Positions 48,635-60,316 are shown, numbered from the stretch's first letter. The stretch: DNA of 64,000 nucleotides from Sciurus carolinensis (GCF_902686445.1 NC_062232.1:72619440-72683439); one strand, 5' to 3'. Notes: a model not told the origin generated them from the letters alone. Program-made: numbers and translations.

Positions 48635-48660
48635 AAAACCATCCAATCTATGTCTTTTGA

Positions 48661-49222
48661 TTTAAGAGTTTAGGCCATTTACATTCAATGTTATTGAGTG
48701 ATGACTTTTATTTCATGCCATTTTGATTTGCTTTTAATGCTTATTTCAGGATTATTCTCCTCTAAATACCTATTATTCTAGTGCATCTTATCCTTCTGTT
48801 GATTTTATTTTTCACTTACTTTCCATGAAGTATCTCTTCAAGTATATTTTATAGTGGTGGCTTAGTGGTTATCAATTTTTTAGTTTCTACTTATCATAGA
48901 GTTTTTTTTTTTGCATCTTTAATTTTGTAAGATAATTTTGCAAGATATAGCACTCTTGCTTGGAATACATTCCATTATCTTTTAGGGCTTTGGTGTGTAT
49001 TATTCCAATCCATCCCAGTGGCTTTTAGAATCTTGTTCTCTTTATTAGGTATTTTAATTAAAATACATGAGTTTATGTTTTTTGATTTTGTTTATTGACA
49101 TTCAAATGCCTCTTGTATTTGGATTTCTTTCTTGTTCCTAAGGTGTGGAAAAATTTCTGATATTATTTCATCAGACAGGTTTTGCATTCCTTTAGTTTGT
49201 ATTTCTTTTTCTATTTTTTTCA
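48661..49222 (-). mobile_element. L1 (antisense), ORF2 start and ORF1 3' part
   Basis: Direct continuation of 46805-47165: tttaagagtttaggccattt, 'tattgagtgatgacttttat'. It matches 33.78-34.4 kb of the near full-length L1. It stops at a pyrimidine-rich run (49211-49222) and picks up again at about 51553. Confidence 0.85.
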
Positions 49223-49555
49223 ATCAAAATGCATCATCTTTATTCAATTTGCAAGTTACACACAGAAATGCATACAAAGGCAAACATACAATTTTTCTCT
49301 TTTATATACATAGGATCACACTATTACAGTATTTTGTAACTTACTTTTACCTTTCAACAATGTTTCATTTTTTAATATTAAGTATTCTTACACTATATAA
49401 TTTTAATGTTTCCACAGCAAACCATTGTGTAATGGTATTATAATAATATTTGGCCAGTCACCTATTGGTCTATTTGTGTTTACAATTTATTATATAAATA
49501 TGCTGCACTAAATATTCTGGTAACTGACTCACGTGCAACTATAATTACTTCTTTT
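49223..49555 (-). mobile_element. L1M 3'UTR-like fragment (antisense), tentative
   Basis: Resembles old L1M 3'UTR in reverse ('aatggtattataataatatttgg', 'ctattggtctatttgtgttt', 'atgctgcactaaatattctg'). The 103-codon frame 49132-49443 spans the junction with the older L1 and is not a protein. Confidence 0.45.
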
Positions 49556-50657
49556 TTTTTTTTCTTTTGAAGATTCAAGATATTTTATTAACAGCTACAA
49601 ACAGTAAGATAGCTCAATTAGATTACCAAGCATAAAATCAACACACAAAAATCAGGAGTTTACATATATTCAAACAATCTTTTGGAAGATTTAATGGAAG
49701 AAAAGATTTCATATATAACAGGAACAAACATATATTAATATGTCAATAAAATGTGAGACCTATTAAAAATAAAAACTAAAATACCACTGAAGTAAAATAG
49801 TAGCCTTTCTACAAATAGAAGGACCATATTATTGTGTAGATTAATTTGTAAATTTAACAAAATCTTAACAAAACCTAACAGTTTTAAGCTATATCACCTG
49901 ATGCTAAATTTAGTGAAAAAAATAAAAATAAACATAGAAATGGGATCAGCACTAAAACACATTAAGGCATTTTTAAGCCTAAATAATTTAAGAGTATCAT
50001 ACTGGTCTATTAGCCAAACAGAATGCCCAGAAGTAAGTACACTCAGATACATATAGAAATTGAATGTATAAAGAGGACATCATATCAAATCACTGTGAAA
50101 AAGAAGTAGTCAATAAATATTACAGGGATATGTAAAGTAATATCCCTGCCTTACCTCATATACTGTGATAATTCCATACATACCAAATAAATTTTTTAAA
50201 TAACAAAACCATTAGATAATAAGAAGAAAACTTGAAATTTTTTTCTTTACAAATCTGGAGTTAGCAAGAACTATCTAACCTTTCATGACTCAAAATCCCC
50301 AAGCCATAAATTATTTCACTGATACTTTTTTTTACATAAAAATCAATTTCTTATGGAAAGAAGCATCATAGACAAACTTTTTAAAAAGACAACTAAGGGG
50401 GATATTTACAGCTCATATCACAAAGAGCTATCCTCCCTAACATGCAAATTGACAAAATCATAACTCTTTCGAAACAGAAAATTTGCTATTAATAAACAAC
50501 AAGATAGTTAACTGCACTTATTATAAAAGAGAAATGTAAATTCAAACTACAGATGAAAGACCCTTTCCTCTCTCTCCATTGGCAAAAATCCAAAGTTAGC
50601 TAACATACTCTATAGATAGGATTCTGGAGGGGAAAGCATTTTCTCATGCATTCTGAC
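49556..50657 (+). mobile_element. Old L1M ORF2 (sense)
   Basis: Sense L1 ORF2 C-terminal half: gcataaaatcaacacacaaa, 'gaagtaagtacactcagata', 'aggacatcatatcaaatcac', 'gaaatgtaaattcaaactac', breaking off at 'ttctcatgcattctg'. Decayed. Poly(T) at 49551-49562 lies at its left end. Confidence 0.7.
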
Positions 50658-51552
50658 AGTGGTGTATTAAAGTTACCCAGAATTATTGCTTTGATTCCTG
50701 GAATTGAGGATTTGTTTGATATACATGGATGCACCATTGTTCAGGGCATAAATATTTACAATAGTTATGTCTTCCTGATTTATGGTTCACTTAAGCAGTA
50801 TGAAATGTCCATCTTTTTCCCTTCTGACTAACATTGGTTTGAAGTCCACTTTATCTGATATAATGATGGAAACCCCCCACTTTTTTTACTGAGTCCTTGT
50901 GTGTGGTGTGATTTTTTCCATCCTTTCACCTTTAGTCTGTGGAAGTCTCTTTCTGAGATGAGTCTCTTGAAGGAGGTATATTATTGGGTCCTTCTTTTTA
51001 ATCCATTCTGCCAGGCTATGTCTTTTGATTGATGAGTTTAGGCCACTAACATTCAGGGTTATTATTGAGATATGATTTGTGTTCCCAGTCATTGGGCTTA
51101 TTTTTGGTTTTTAACTTGGTTTGGTTTTTCGTTTGATTGGCTTTTCCTTTAGGGTAGTTCCTCCCTTTGCTGATCTACATTGGTGTTTTTCATTTCCCCC
51201 TCATGGAATATTTTGCTGAGAGTGTTCTTTAGCATAGGTTTTATGTTTGTAAATTCTTTTAACTTTTGTTTATCATGGAAGGATTATATTTCATCTTCAA
51301 TTCTGAAGGTTAGTTTTGCTGGGTATAGGATTCTTGAGTGGCAACCATGTTCTTTCATAGCTTGAAATGTGTTGTTCAGGCCTTTCTAGCTTTTAGGGTC
51401 TGGTGATCAGGTGCACAAATGGGGTAAACAGCAGGGGATCCATGAGCAGCAAAGGCTTCCCCACAGAGAAACAGACTTTCCTCTTCTTGAATCTCGAGTT
51501 ACAGAGTGACAAGGAACACAGCCTCCCTCTAGTTCGCCATCTTGAATCTCCT
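50658..51552 (-). mobile_element. Chimeric L1 copy: 5'UTR start joined to ORF1 3' part and ORF2
   Basis: On the minus strand from 51552: about 145 bp homologous to the first bases of the 48.6-kb L1 5'UTR, then an abrupt join at about 51402 to the last third of ORF1, then the inter-ORF segment, then ORF2 from its ATG at 51092 to about codon 145 (NFNTPLS motif), where the copy ends. All of the remaining 5'UTR and the first two thirds of ORF1 are missing. Such a structure is expected of a spliced L1 RNA that was retrotransposed; an internal deletion would look the same. Confidence 0.65.
50886..51092 (-). pseudogene. L1 ORF2 endonuclease N-terminus
   Basis: Begins at the ORF2 ATG: MTGNTNHISIITLNVSGLNS, then KRHSLAEWIKKKDP and LLQETHL, the first strand-helix block and metal-binding Glu of the APE-type endonuclease. 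68 codons are open before a stop. ORF2 is broken beyond this point. Confidence 0.88.
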
Positions 51553-52678
51553 CTATTTCTTTTTTTTTTCATGTATGGCAGTGGTTCTTAGGTTTAATCT
51601 CTTAATGCTTTCCCAAATTTCTTGACTATTTTGGTCAACATCTCTTAATATCTTTTCTTTATTATAGACTTTATTTCTAGGCTATGTACTTTGTATTTGA
51701 GGTCTGAGGATCTCTTTAAAGTGGTCTATTATACTATTGATTCTTTCAACTGAGTTTTTCATTTGATTTACTGAGTCTTTCATTTCCAATATTTCTGCTT
51801 ATATTCTTTGTTTTCAGAATCTGTCTTTGTTGAAATGTTCTTTCACTTCATTTCTTAGATCAACATTTTGTTCATTCAAAATTTTAATTAACACCTTGCT
51901 AAATTATTTTTCTGGTATTTTCTCTAATCTGATATCCATGGGCGTAGTTGTGTTGTGAGCTATTAGGAATGACTTTCTCTTTATTTGGTGTCTTGATGTT
52001 AGTATTTTTATTCAATTTGAACTCATTGCTATGTCCATTCTCTTATATCATGTTGAGGAAAGATACTAGTCTTACATAATTACAGTCATTTCAGAACAAT
52101 CCTTATAATAATAAATCTTTACAAAATAATTAATAATGTTTTTAATCAATCCACTAAAATATTTTTCTTGTTTGTATTTTAGAAATACAATGTTTTCCCT
52201 CTGGTGTTTCAGTTATTTTGCCATTTGTTTATTTTCAGCTCTAAGATAAAATGGTAAGTTTTTGGGGGAGTCTCTGTGAAGAGTTTGACTGCAGCATTTT
52301 ACTACCTTCATGCCCCATTCTTTCTATGAGTCTCATACAATATCCTGTGGAAAGGAAAGTAGAATAAATCAGCCTACCCTCCAGTCCTTTCTTGAAATAG
52401 ATGACTCAGGTTTCCCCAATTTGACTGGGTTTTAATTGGTCTCATTTTTCCCCATCCCAATGTCAGTGAGGCTCCTAATTCCAGAGCTTGGATTACCTGT
52501 TTCATGTGAAAGAGTTGTTCATTCTTTTCAGCTTTCTAGACTCAGGTTTCCAGTGAAGAATTGGTATTTTTATCCACACTTGTGGAGCTTCTATGATAGT
52601 GTTTCCCCTGCATGGCCTTATTCCATTTCCCCAAAAGATAAATTAAATGAATTCAAAAGGTATTAAAGATATCATTTG
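51553..52678 (-). mobile_element. L1 (antisense), ORF1 and proximal 5'UTR
   Basis: Resumes the older L1 of 46.8-49.2 kb: tttatttctaggctatgtac, 'gaggtctgaggatctcttta' match the ORF1 coiled coil in reverse. From about 52000 outward it becomes 5'UTR and ends at the LTR at 52679. Confidence 0.75.
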
Positions 52679-53117
52679 TGTTTTAGTCAGTTTTTTTGGT
52701 GCTGTGACTAAAAGACCTGACAAGAAAAATTTTAGGTTAGGAATAATTTATTTAGGGACTCATGGTTTCAGAGGTCTCAGTCCATAGAAGGCCAGCTCCA
52801 CTCCTTGGGCTCCAGGTGAAGCAGAACATCATGCTGGAAGAGTGTGGTAGAGGGAAGTGACTCCCATGATGATCAGAGAGTAGAGAGAGAGACTTCCCTC
52901 ACCAGATACAAAGTATACCTCAAAGGCAAGCCCCTAATGACCTCCCTCCTCCAGGCACACCCTAACCACCTTCAGTTGCCACTCAGGTAATCCTATCGGG
53001 GGATTAGTTCACTTATTGTGTTAAGACTCTAATAAACCAATTAATTCTCCTCTAAACATTCTTACATTGTTTCACACATGGACTTTTGGGGAATTTAAAA
53101 CATCCAAACCATTAACA
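52679..53117 (-). mobile_element. MaLR-type LTR (antisense)
   Basis: Closest in the window to an intact copy of this LTR family: tgttttagtcagtttttttg, gtgctgtgactaaaagacct, ggctcatggtttcag-like block, cagctccactccttgggctc, 'cctcaccagatacaaagtat', ending ccattaaca. Short GA run near 52880. Confidence 0.85.
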
Positions 53118-53129
53118 GCTCATTGAGAG

Positions 53130-53371
53130 TAAGGAAGTTGGGCTGAGGATGGTGGTGCATGTTTGTAATTGCAATGACTCAGAAAGCTGAGGAAGGAGGA
53201 TAGCATTTTCAAGACCAGCCTCTACAATTTAGTTAGGCTTTCAGCAACTTAGGACTCTGTCTCAAAATTAAAAAAAAAGAAAAAGTTCCGGGAATGTGAT
53301 TCAGTGGTTGAGTACTCCTGAGTTCAATCCCTATTATAAAAACAAAACAAAACAAAAGACTAAGGAAGTTG
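53130..53371 (+). mobile_element. Composite B1/ID SINE (sense) with 11-bp duplication
   Basis: Insert 53141-53360: B1 half (ggatggtggtgcatgtttgt, gaggaaggaggatagcattt), ID half (gggaatgtgattcagtggtt, gagttcaatccct) and an (AAAAC)n tail. Perfect repeat taaggaagttg at 53130-53140 and 53361-53371. Confidence 0.92.
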
Positions 53372-54538
53372 TTGGGATATGCAAGATGAAAGCAGTAGGA
53401 AAGTGGGAATATTTAAAGGTGAGAGGAGAAGTGCAGATAAGGTTGTGCATGAAGTCTCCAAAGAGGTAGAAAGTGAAGCAGTAGAAGAGAGACAACAAAA
53501 TGTTTTGCTTTTAGATGGAGAGATGAGAATGGTAACAGTAATAAATAAAGAAACAAGTAGAGTAGAGCAACATCTATACCCCCCATGGTCAAACAACAAC
53601 AAAAAATGCTAAAAAATTAAGCATAAATACAGCAAAAATATCAAAAACCAACAAAATCACTATCTCTTAGAAAAGCAGAAAGATTAATGAAAGTTTCATA
53701 AAAGGGACTAAAATAATAAAACAGGAAAAAACTCTAGAAACTTATGTATATATATGTATGTATACATGTATGTGTGTGTGTGTGAGTCAATCAACAGATA
53801 CAGCCAGTACAACTGAAAAAATATTAATAATAAAAAATAAAAGAAAAGAAAAATTTCTTTATAAAAATATTTAAATTTTCCCACTAATGTAGCTGAAGTT
53901 GAGCATTTGCAGCTAAGTGAAGACTTTTCTTTTGTCCCTTTGCTCTTTGGCTATGCACCTCTTAACATGATCCAGGGCTAGATAATATTAAATTCAATCT
54001 CTTTTGTGATTTTAATCACTCTGCCTTCTAGAGAAGATTTGGAAGTATAGCCACTTCAATTGGCCCTCAGCTTCTCTGTTTGCTAGTGTGGAGAAATGGA
54101 ATTAGAAGTACTTTCTGTATGGGTTTTGACCAGACATTTTTGGTTGCTACCCTTCCTGGTTGAAAGTAGTACAGAGATCTATTTGGGAAGTTCTGACTGC
54201 TGAGGACAAGTTCTAAATCGAACTTTGGACCTTTGGGGATGTACTCCCAAGCACTTTGGCTAGGCATCTCAGATTCTGTTGTCTCCCCAGAACTCTACTC
54301 TGTGTCAGGGTGACAGATGAGCCTGGGTGTATGGTGCACAGGATATTTCCTTTAGCCCTCATACCATCCAAACATAATTTATAAGTCTCTGCCGTGACAG
54401 CAATTGCGCAACCAGATCTACCTCCCCCAATTCTCAGATAGTCAATCACACAAAAGAGCTCAAATGGAAAATGGTTTGTACTCTCCTGTCTCCAATATAA
54501 TCAAGCTGGCATGTCTGTATAGTTTCCCTGATTCTTTT
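53372..54538 (-). mobile_element. L1 5'UTR (antisense): A-rich then GC-richer
   Basis: By position and composition, the outer 5'UTR of the L1 at 51.55-52.68 kb, with the same A-rich then GC-richer order as at 35.2-36.7 kb. Frames on either strand (53360-53612, 54067-54449) show no conserved motif. A (GT)n run lies at 53770-53783. It is interrupted at 54539 by another L1. Confidence 0.5.
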
Positions 54539-56424
54539 ATTTTTATTTTTAAAAAAAATTTTTATAATTAGTTTTATATGACAGCAGAATTCATTTATGC
54601 ATTTTGATATATCATATATAAAATGGAGTATAATTTCTCATTTTTCTGATTGCACATATTATAGGATCACATAGGTCATGCCGTCATATATGTACATGAG
54701 GTAATATTATCTTTCCTACCCCCATACCTCCTTCCCTCCCTTTACTCCGCTCTAAGTAAAGTTACTCTACTTGTCCCTTGCACCCCTGCCTCTTCTTGTC
54801 AATTAGTATGTGCATATCATAGAAAACATTTGGTCATTTTTTGGGGGAGTTTGGCTTGTTTCACTTAGCATGATAGTCTCCAACTCCATCCATTTATCAG
54901 CAAATGACATAATTTCATTCTTCTTTAAGGCTGAATAATATTCCATCATACATATACACCACATTTTCTTTATCTATTCATCTGTTAAAGGACTCCTAGG
55001 TTGGTTCCATAGTTTAGCTGTTGTGATTTGAGCTGCTGTAAACATTGATGTGGCTGCATCACTGTAGTATGCTGATTTTAAGTATTCTGGGTATATGCTG
55101 AGGAGTGGCAAAGCTGGGACAAATGGTGGTTCCATTCCAAGTTTTCTGAGGCATTTCCACACTGCTTTTCATAGTGGTTTTATCAATTTGCAGTCCCACC
55201 AACAGTGTATGAGTGTACCTTTTCCCCACATCTTCACCAACATTTATTATTCCTTGTATTCTTGATAATTGCTATTCTGATTGAAATGAGGTGAAATCTT
55301 AGAATAGTTTTGATTTGCATTTCTCTAATTGCTAGAGATGTTGAACATTTTTTTCATATATTTGTTGATTGATTGTATTTCTTCTCACGTGAGGTATCTG
55401 TTCAGTTCCTTAGACTTCATTGATAGGGCCTTTTTTTTAAATTGTACCCCATTGTTTTATTAAGCCAGACAGTTTAAAACGTATAATGTTCTGACATCTT
55501 ACATTTCCTTACTGGGTCCATTTTACTATAAAAAACAAAACAAAACAAAAAAAAAACCTTTAATATATCTTAGAAAAATTAGCAAAAAATGAAGAAAGTT
55601 GAGCATATTACATTTTACAATGTTTAGATACGAATGTTTGAAAATTAAATTTTGTTTCCTGTCCATACTGCAAATCACAAAATATGTTTTTAAAACTTTT
55701 TCATTTATAGTTCCTGGAAATGATCATGTCTCTACTTATAAAGGCCTGATTATGACAAGCATTCAAGCACTCCTGAAATTTTGTGTACAGTAATTACAAA
55801 AGTAAAACCATTTCAAATATTAAGAGGAATTTGATTAATATAAAAATATCACCCCAAATTGGACTGATGGAATTCATTTCTGTGCTGCCTTTTCTATCCA
55901 TTGCTTAAAGGGGCTCTTGCTTTTTGGATATAGTGCCATGGAAGCCAAGATGTCAGTCAGCGACATTATGCAATAAATAGAAATCTGCTTTCTGAACCAA
56001 CACAGGAGTGACTGACTGCTTAGTCAAGGCAAGGTCCATATATGACCAGAAAGTAGGAAGGCTTCAGGTTGATGGTTCAGGCCACAAAGTTTTTTGAGTT
56101 CTCTATGTATCCTAGAGATCAATGCTTTATTTGAGGTGCATGTGGTAAAGATTTTCTCCCAATCTGTAGGCTTTGTGTTCACATTGTTGATTGTTTCTTT
56201 CCTTGAGAAAAAGTTTTTTAGTTTAAATCCATCCCATTTATTGATTCTTGATTTAACTTCTTGTGCTTTAGGGGTCTTGTTAAGGAAGTCAGATCCTAGG
56301 TTGACATAGTGAATATTTGGGTCTACTTTTTCTTCTATTAAGCTCAGGCCCTGTGTAGTAGTGGCTAAGTATTTGATCCATCTTGAGTTGAGTTTTGTGC
56401 AGGGTGAGAGTTCCTGATTCTTTT
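54527..56424 (-). mobile_element. L1 (antisense), 5'-truncated, 12-bp duplication
   Basis: Insert 54539-56412: 3'UTR (pyrimidine-rich 54700-54800) and ORF2 C-terminus (minus fragment 55162-54974, MWKCLRKLGMEPPFVPALPL), then ORF2 up to the truncated 5' end near 56412. A perfect 12-bp repeat cctgattctttt lies at 54527-54538 and 56413-56424. It is itself split by a retrocopy at 55431-56089. Confidence 0.9.
55431..56089 (-). pseudogene. Processed-transcript fragment inserted in L1, source unknown
   Basis: On the minus strand this looks like the end of an mRNA: a possible coding tail of 29 codons ending SPFKQWIEKAAQK and a stop at 55876-55874, a 3'UTR of about 400 bp, AATAAA at 55461-55456, then A(8) at 55438-55431. 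The L1 flanks do not show a duplication; instead about 25 bases of L1 seem missing at the junction. I do not recognise the parent gene, and the coding tail may be chance. Confidence 0.6.
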
Positions 56425-56729
56425 CTGCTGGTCATTCATGCACCATAGGGCTCAAAGGAAGAGCCGATTGCACTCTCCTCTCTACTCCTGTCTGAAATCT
56501 CCCTGCATCCACTATTCTCTAAAACTGTTTTTGGATTGTGATTTGCCAAGTGTGCTTTAGGTCACCCACTAAGCACTATTTGAGAGAGAGTGGAACTGTT
56601 TATGGACTCTCACATTCCTGTAGGAACAATATTCAGTATAAATTTTCAAACTGAATCTCCACTTCTGTTCTTCGCTTAAAGGTTGAGAAACATGTAGCAC
56701 ATTTTTTTATGCCAGATTTGTTCTCTGTA
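56425..56729 (-). mobile_element. Remainder of L1 5'UTR, tentative
   Basis: Resumes the sequence interrupted at 54539 (the duplicated 12-mer joins them). No gene signature. Confidence 0.4.
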
Positions 56730-58805
56730 TTTGTGTTTCTGTGTAGCTCTTTACCTTGCAAATTGAGCTAAAATCATATAGAAAACTTAAGCAGACAAAT
56801 ACCAAGTCAACAAGATGGAATCAGTGATATAAGGTTTTTGATTAAGAAAATCCCAGTGCTAGATGGATAGTCAGCTGAGTTCCACATGACCTTTCAAAAG
56901 CAGCTAACACTAATTCTCATATTATGAAAGGAAGGAAGCGCTCCTAAGTTCATTCTATGAATTCAGCATCACCGTGATACCAGAAACAGTTAAGGATATA
57001 TCAAGTATATTATAGACCAGTAATCCTGATAAAATAATCACACAAATCCTTAATAAAATATTAGCAAACTTCATTCAGAAACAGAAATTAAGAAGATTAT
57101 ACACCATGACCAAGTTGGTTTCATACTAGGAATGCAAGGTTGATTCAACATAGATAAATCAGTTTATGTAATTCATCAGATCAATAGAATTAAGGACAAA
57201 AATCACATGATCACCTCAATAGATACTGAAAAGGTCTTTGAAAAAGTCTAGCATCAATTGATGCTAAAAACACTGAAAAACTGAAAGAGACTTTCCTCAA
57301 CATCATGAAGACTATGTAGAACAAAACAAATGCTAACATCATAGCAAAGAGAGAAATACTGAACATTTCCTCTAAAATCAGGAAAAAGTAAAGTATGTCC
57401 ACTCTCACCACACATATTCAATATAATTTTTGATAATCTAGCCAAAGCAATCAGGAAAGAGAAGAAAATTTTAAGGGCTACAAATAGGAAAAGAAGTAAA
57501 ATTATCTTTGTTTGCAGATGTCATGATGCCATACTTAGAATATAAAGATATACTATACCAGAAGACTTCTAGAGCTGATTTTTAAAAATCAGCAAAATCA
57601 CAAGATAAAAGACCATCCTAAAAAAATTAATAGTTATCCTACACAGCAAAAATGAACCTGATAAAAAAAATCAGGAAAATAATTGTAATCACGATAACCT
57701 CAAAAAACATATACCTGGAAATAAATCTAATTAACAAGGTAAAAAGATCTCTACAATAAAAATAAAGAGCACTGAAAAAAGAAATTAAAGACTACCTTAG
57801 ATAAAGGAAAGTCTTACCATGTTCTTGGATAGGCAAAATTAATATTGTCAGAGTGTCTATTGGATCAAAAATAATCCACAGATTTCATGCAATCCCCATC
57901 AAAAAACTAATGACATTCCTCACACAACTAGGAAAACAGTTCTAAAATGTATGTGAAATAATAAAAGACCCAGAATAGACAAAGCAATCCTGATCAATAA
58001 GAGCAATGCTGGAGACATCACAATACCTAATCTCAAATTATACTAAAGAGTTATAGTAGAATAAAATATCATAGTATTGGCATAAAAACAGACATGAAAG
58101 TCAATGATATAAAATAGAGACAAAGCTGTACTGATACAGTCAGTTACTCCTTGTCAACACTGCCAAAAACATACATTGGAGAAAAGATAATTTTTTAATC
58201 AAATGGTGCTGGTAAAGCTGGACATCCATATGCAGAAGAATAAAAATAGATCACTATCTTTCACCCTGCTCAAAAATAGCTCTAAGTGCATCAAAGACCT
58301 TGTAATTTGACAAGAAACACTGCAGCAGCTAGAAGAAAACACAGGGTTAACATTCCAACATTGATACAGGCACTGACTTTCTTAATTAGACTCCTAAAGT
58401 TTATGAAATAAAACCCAGAAATAATATGTGGGATGGCATAATATAAAAGTTCATTCATGCCCAGGGAAAAATTAAGTGTGAAAATGGATTGTATTCAATG
58501 GGAGAAAAATCTTTGCCATCTTCTCTTTTGATAGGGGATACATATCAGAATATAAAAGGACTCAAAAAAAAAAAAAAAAAAACTTAAAGCCAAAGAAAGA
58601 TCTCAACAAAAATATTTCAAAGGAAGAAATACAAATGGCAAACAAATATATGAAAAAAATTTTAAAATCCTTAGCAATTAGGGAAATGAAAATCCAAATT
58701 TCATCTCACTCTAATTAGCATAGCAATCATCAAGAATATAAGGAAGAACAATTGTTAGTGAAGGTGTGGAGGAAAATGTACTCTTACACATTATGGGTCT
58801 ACAAA
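56730..58805 (+). mobile_element. L1 (sense), ORF2 only, truncated both ends
   Basis: Sense ORF2 from the reverse-transcriptase region (ccatgaccaagttggtttca, 'aatgcaaggttgattcaaca', 'agatcaatagaattaagg') to near the C-terminus ('gttagtgaaggtgtggag', 'ctcttacacattatgg'). Many stops. It lacks a 3'UTR and tail. An A(18) run lies at 58567-58584. Confidence 0.85.
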
Positions 58806-59011
58806 AATGGGGTCAGTAAATGGCACTAGAAACTTCACAGTTCATACTGAGTATTTTTTGTCACATGCTCTCAGATTCAACATTCAATTAATCAGAAAAT
58901 CCTTTTTGCTGTTCCTTCAAAACAAATCAACACATATAGAGAGTTGTTTTAGCAGGGAAAACAGACAAAATCTAGGTGATAAAGGATAGGTATTGTAAAT
59001 ACCAGAACTTC
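58806..59011. other. Unassigned spacer
   Basis: No family recognised; the 60-codon frame is not supported. Confidence 0.4.
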
Positions 59012-59120
59012 TTTTTTTATATTTTTAGTTGTAGGTGGACACAATTACTTTATTGTATTTATTTATTTATTTTTAACGTGGCACTTAGGATCAAACCCAG
59101 TGCCTCACAGATGAAGACTA
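59012..59120 (-). mobile_element. ID SINE (antisense), truncated
   Basis: Squirrel-type tail first (gttgtaggtggacacaatta, tttatttatttatttttaac), then the B-box end of ID (ggatcaaacccagtgcctca). The A-box half is missing. Confidence 0.8.
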
Positions 59121-59656
59121 CCTGTAGAAAATATAATAGAAAAGTTATATGAGTAAGTACTACATTAAACTTTGGGTAGCAAAATTATATTTTAACTTTC
59201 ATTGTACTCAATAAGTATTGAATGATTAACCTAAGCTCCAATATGATTAATAGCTAATTGACAATCCAATTTGCATTTATCTATGAGACCTATATTCTCT
59301 CTTGGAGAATCCTAATAGTTCAGGGGATAATTCTTACTGCTTGTTGTTATATTTATATTTCTGATAAATTTAGTATTATACTTTGTTATTAGTTTCTCTT
59401 CATGAAACTTTTTAAAGGTTACTGAGCTACCCCAGAACTTCTTTACTCTCAAAATAAAATCATGAATCACCTTTATTTTAACTCTTTTTAAAAGTTTTCT
59501 AACAACTATGCAGTTCTTGATCTGGGGTCAAATCTAATAGAAAGAGGGTAAAGATTAACAAACACAACCTAGAGCAAAGGATTCTATTCATAGTAGGAGT
59601 GAATAATCAGTTGTGTTGAAAGAAGATATTTAATACTGTGCATATGCATGTGAATA

Positions 59657-59688
<32 letters not shown>

Positions 59689-60316
59689 TTGTTCTAAACC
59701 AGAGAATGACATTGGAATAAAATATAACACCATATAAATTTTGCCAATAAGTTCATTGATTCTTTTGTAAGTGTTATTTTCTTGGGTTTCTGGAAGAGAA
59801 AATGTCTAGAAAACATGTTATTCTATATCTTATTAAACTTGCAAATGAATTACTGAAATAGCTGAAATAGTGATCCCACTAATCACTCATTCCATAAATT
59901 ATTAATTAATATAATTATTAATTACAACTCAAATCACAGTAAGAAATTGAATAAGTATTGTGTTGAAATAATAAGGCAAAGACATTTGTTAAAATGCAAA
60001 TATTTTTAGTGGTCCTGAATTTCAATCACTCTAAACAATTCTGTACAGTGCATGTGAGAGAGTTGTATTTGTTTTCACAGCACAACAAAAATGAATGCAT
60101 GGCTATTTTAAAAATTGAAAACACGATCATTCAAAAAAAATAAAGCAAAAAGTTACTCAGAATGGCGTTTCTCAGGAGAAACAGCAAAGATGTTTGGAAG
60201 CATATTATTCTTGTCTCTTTTGCTTATAAAATAATGATGAGAAGTGTGTTCTTCTACAGGTGATTTTGAGTTTTTTCATCCTTAGAAAAACTTAAGAATA
60301 TCTTTTGTGTCTATAC
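59121..60316. other. Unassigned AT-rich DNA with microsatellite
   Basis: Nothing gene-like. A (CA)n run lies at 59660-59689. Confidence 0.5.

Larger units (their letters stand above)
47166..48660 (-). mobile_element. 5'UTR-only L1 retrocopy, 3'-truncated, tailless, 18-bp duplication
   Basis: Insert 47184-48642, read on the minus strand. It starts near a CAAGACGGCGGAC motif (48634-48622), like the YY1-site start of many L1s. It then covers a 5'UTR with a 35-bp tandem array and an A-rich part, and stops 14 codons into ORF1 (MKKQGKKIIQTNLD, start codon near 47225). No later L1 sequence and no A tail follow. A perfect 18-bp repeat ccaatctatgtcttttga sits at 47166-47183 and 48643-48660, both belonging to the interrupted L1. 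Confidence 0.85.

Noticed and set aside
54067..54449. Two overlapping minus-strand frames as a gene
   Set aside because: They sit in L1 5'UTR-like sequence, overlap in different frames and show no domain.
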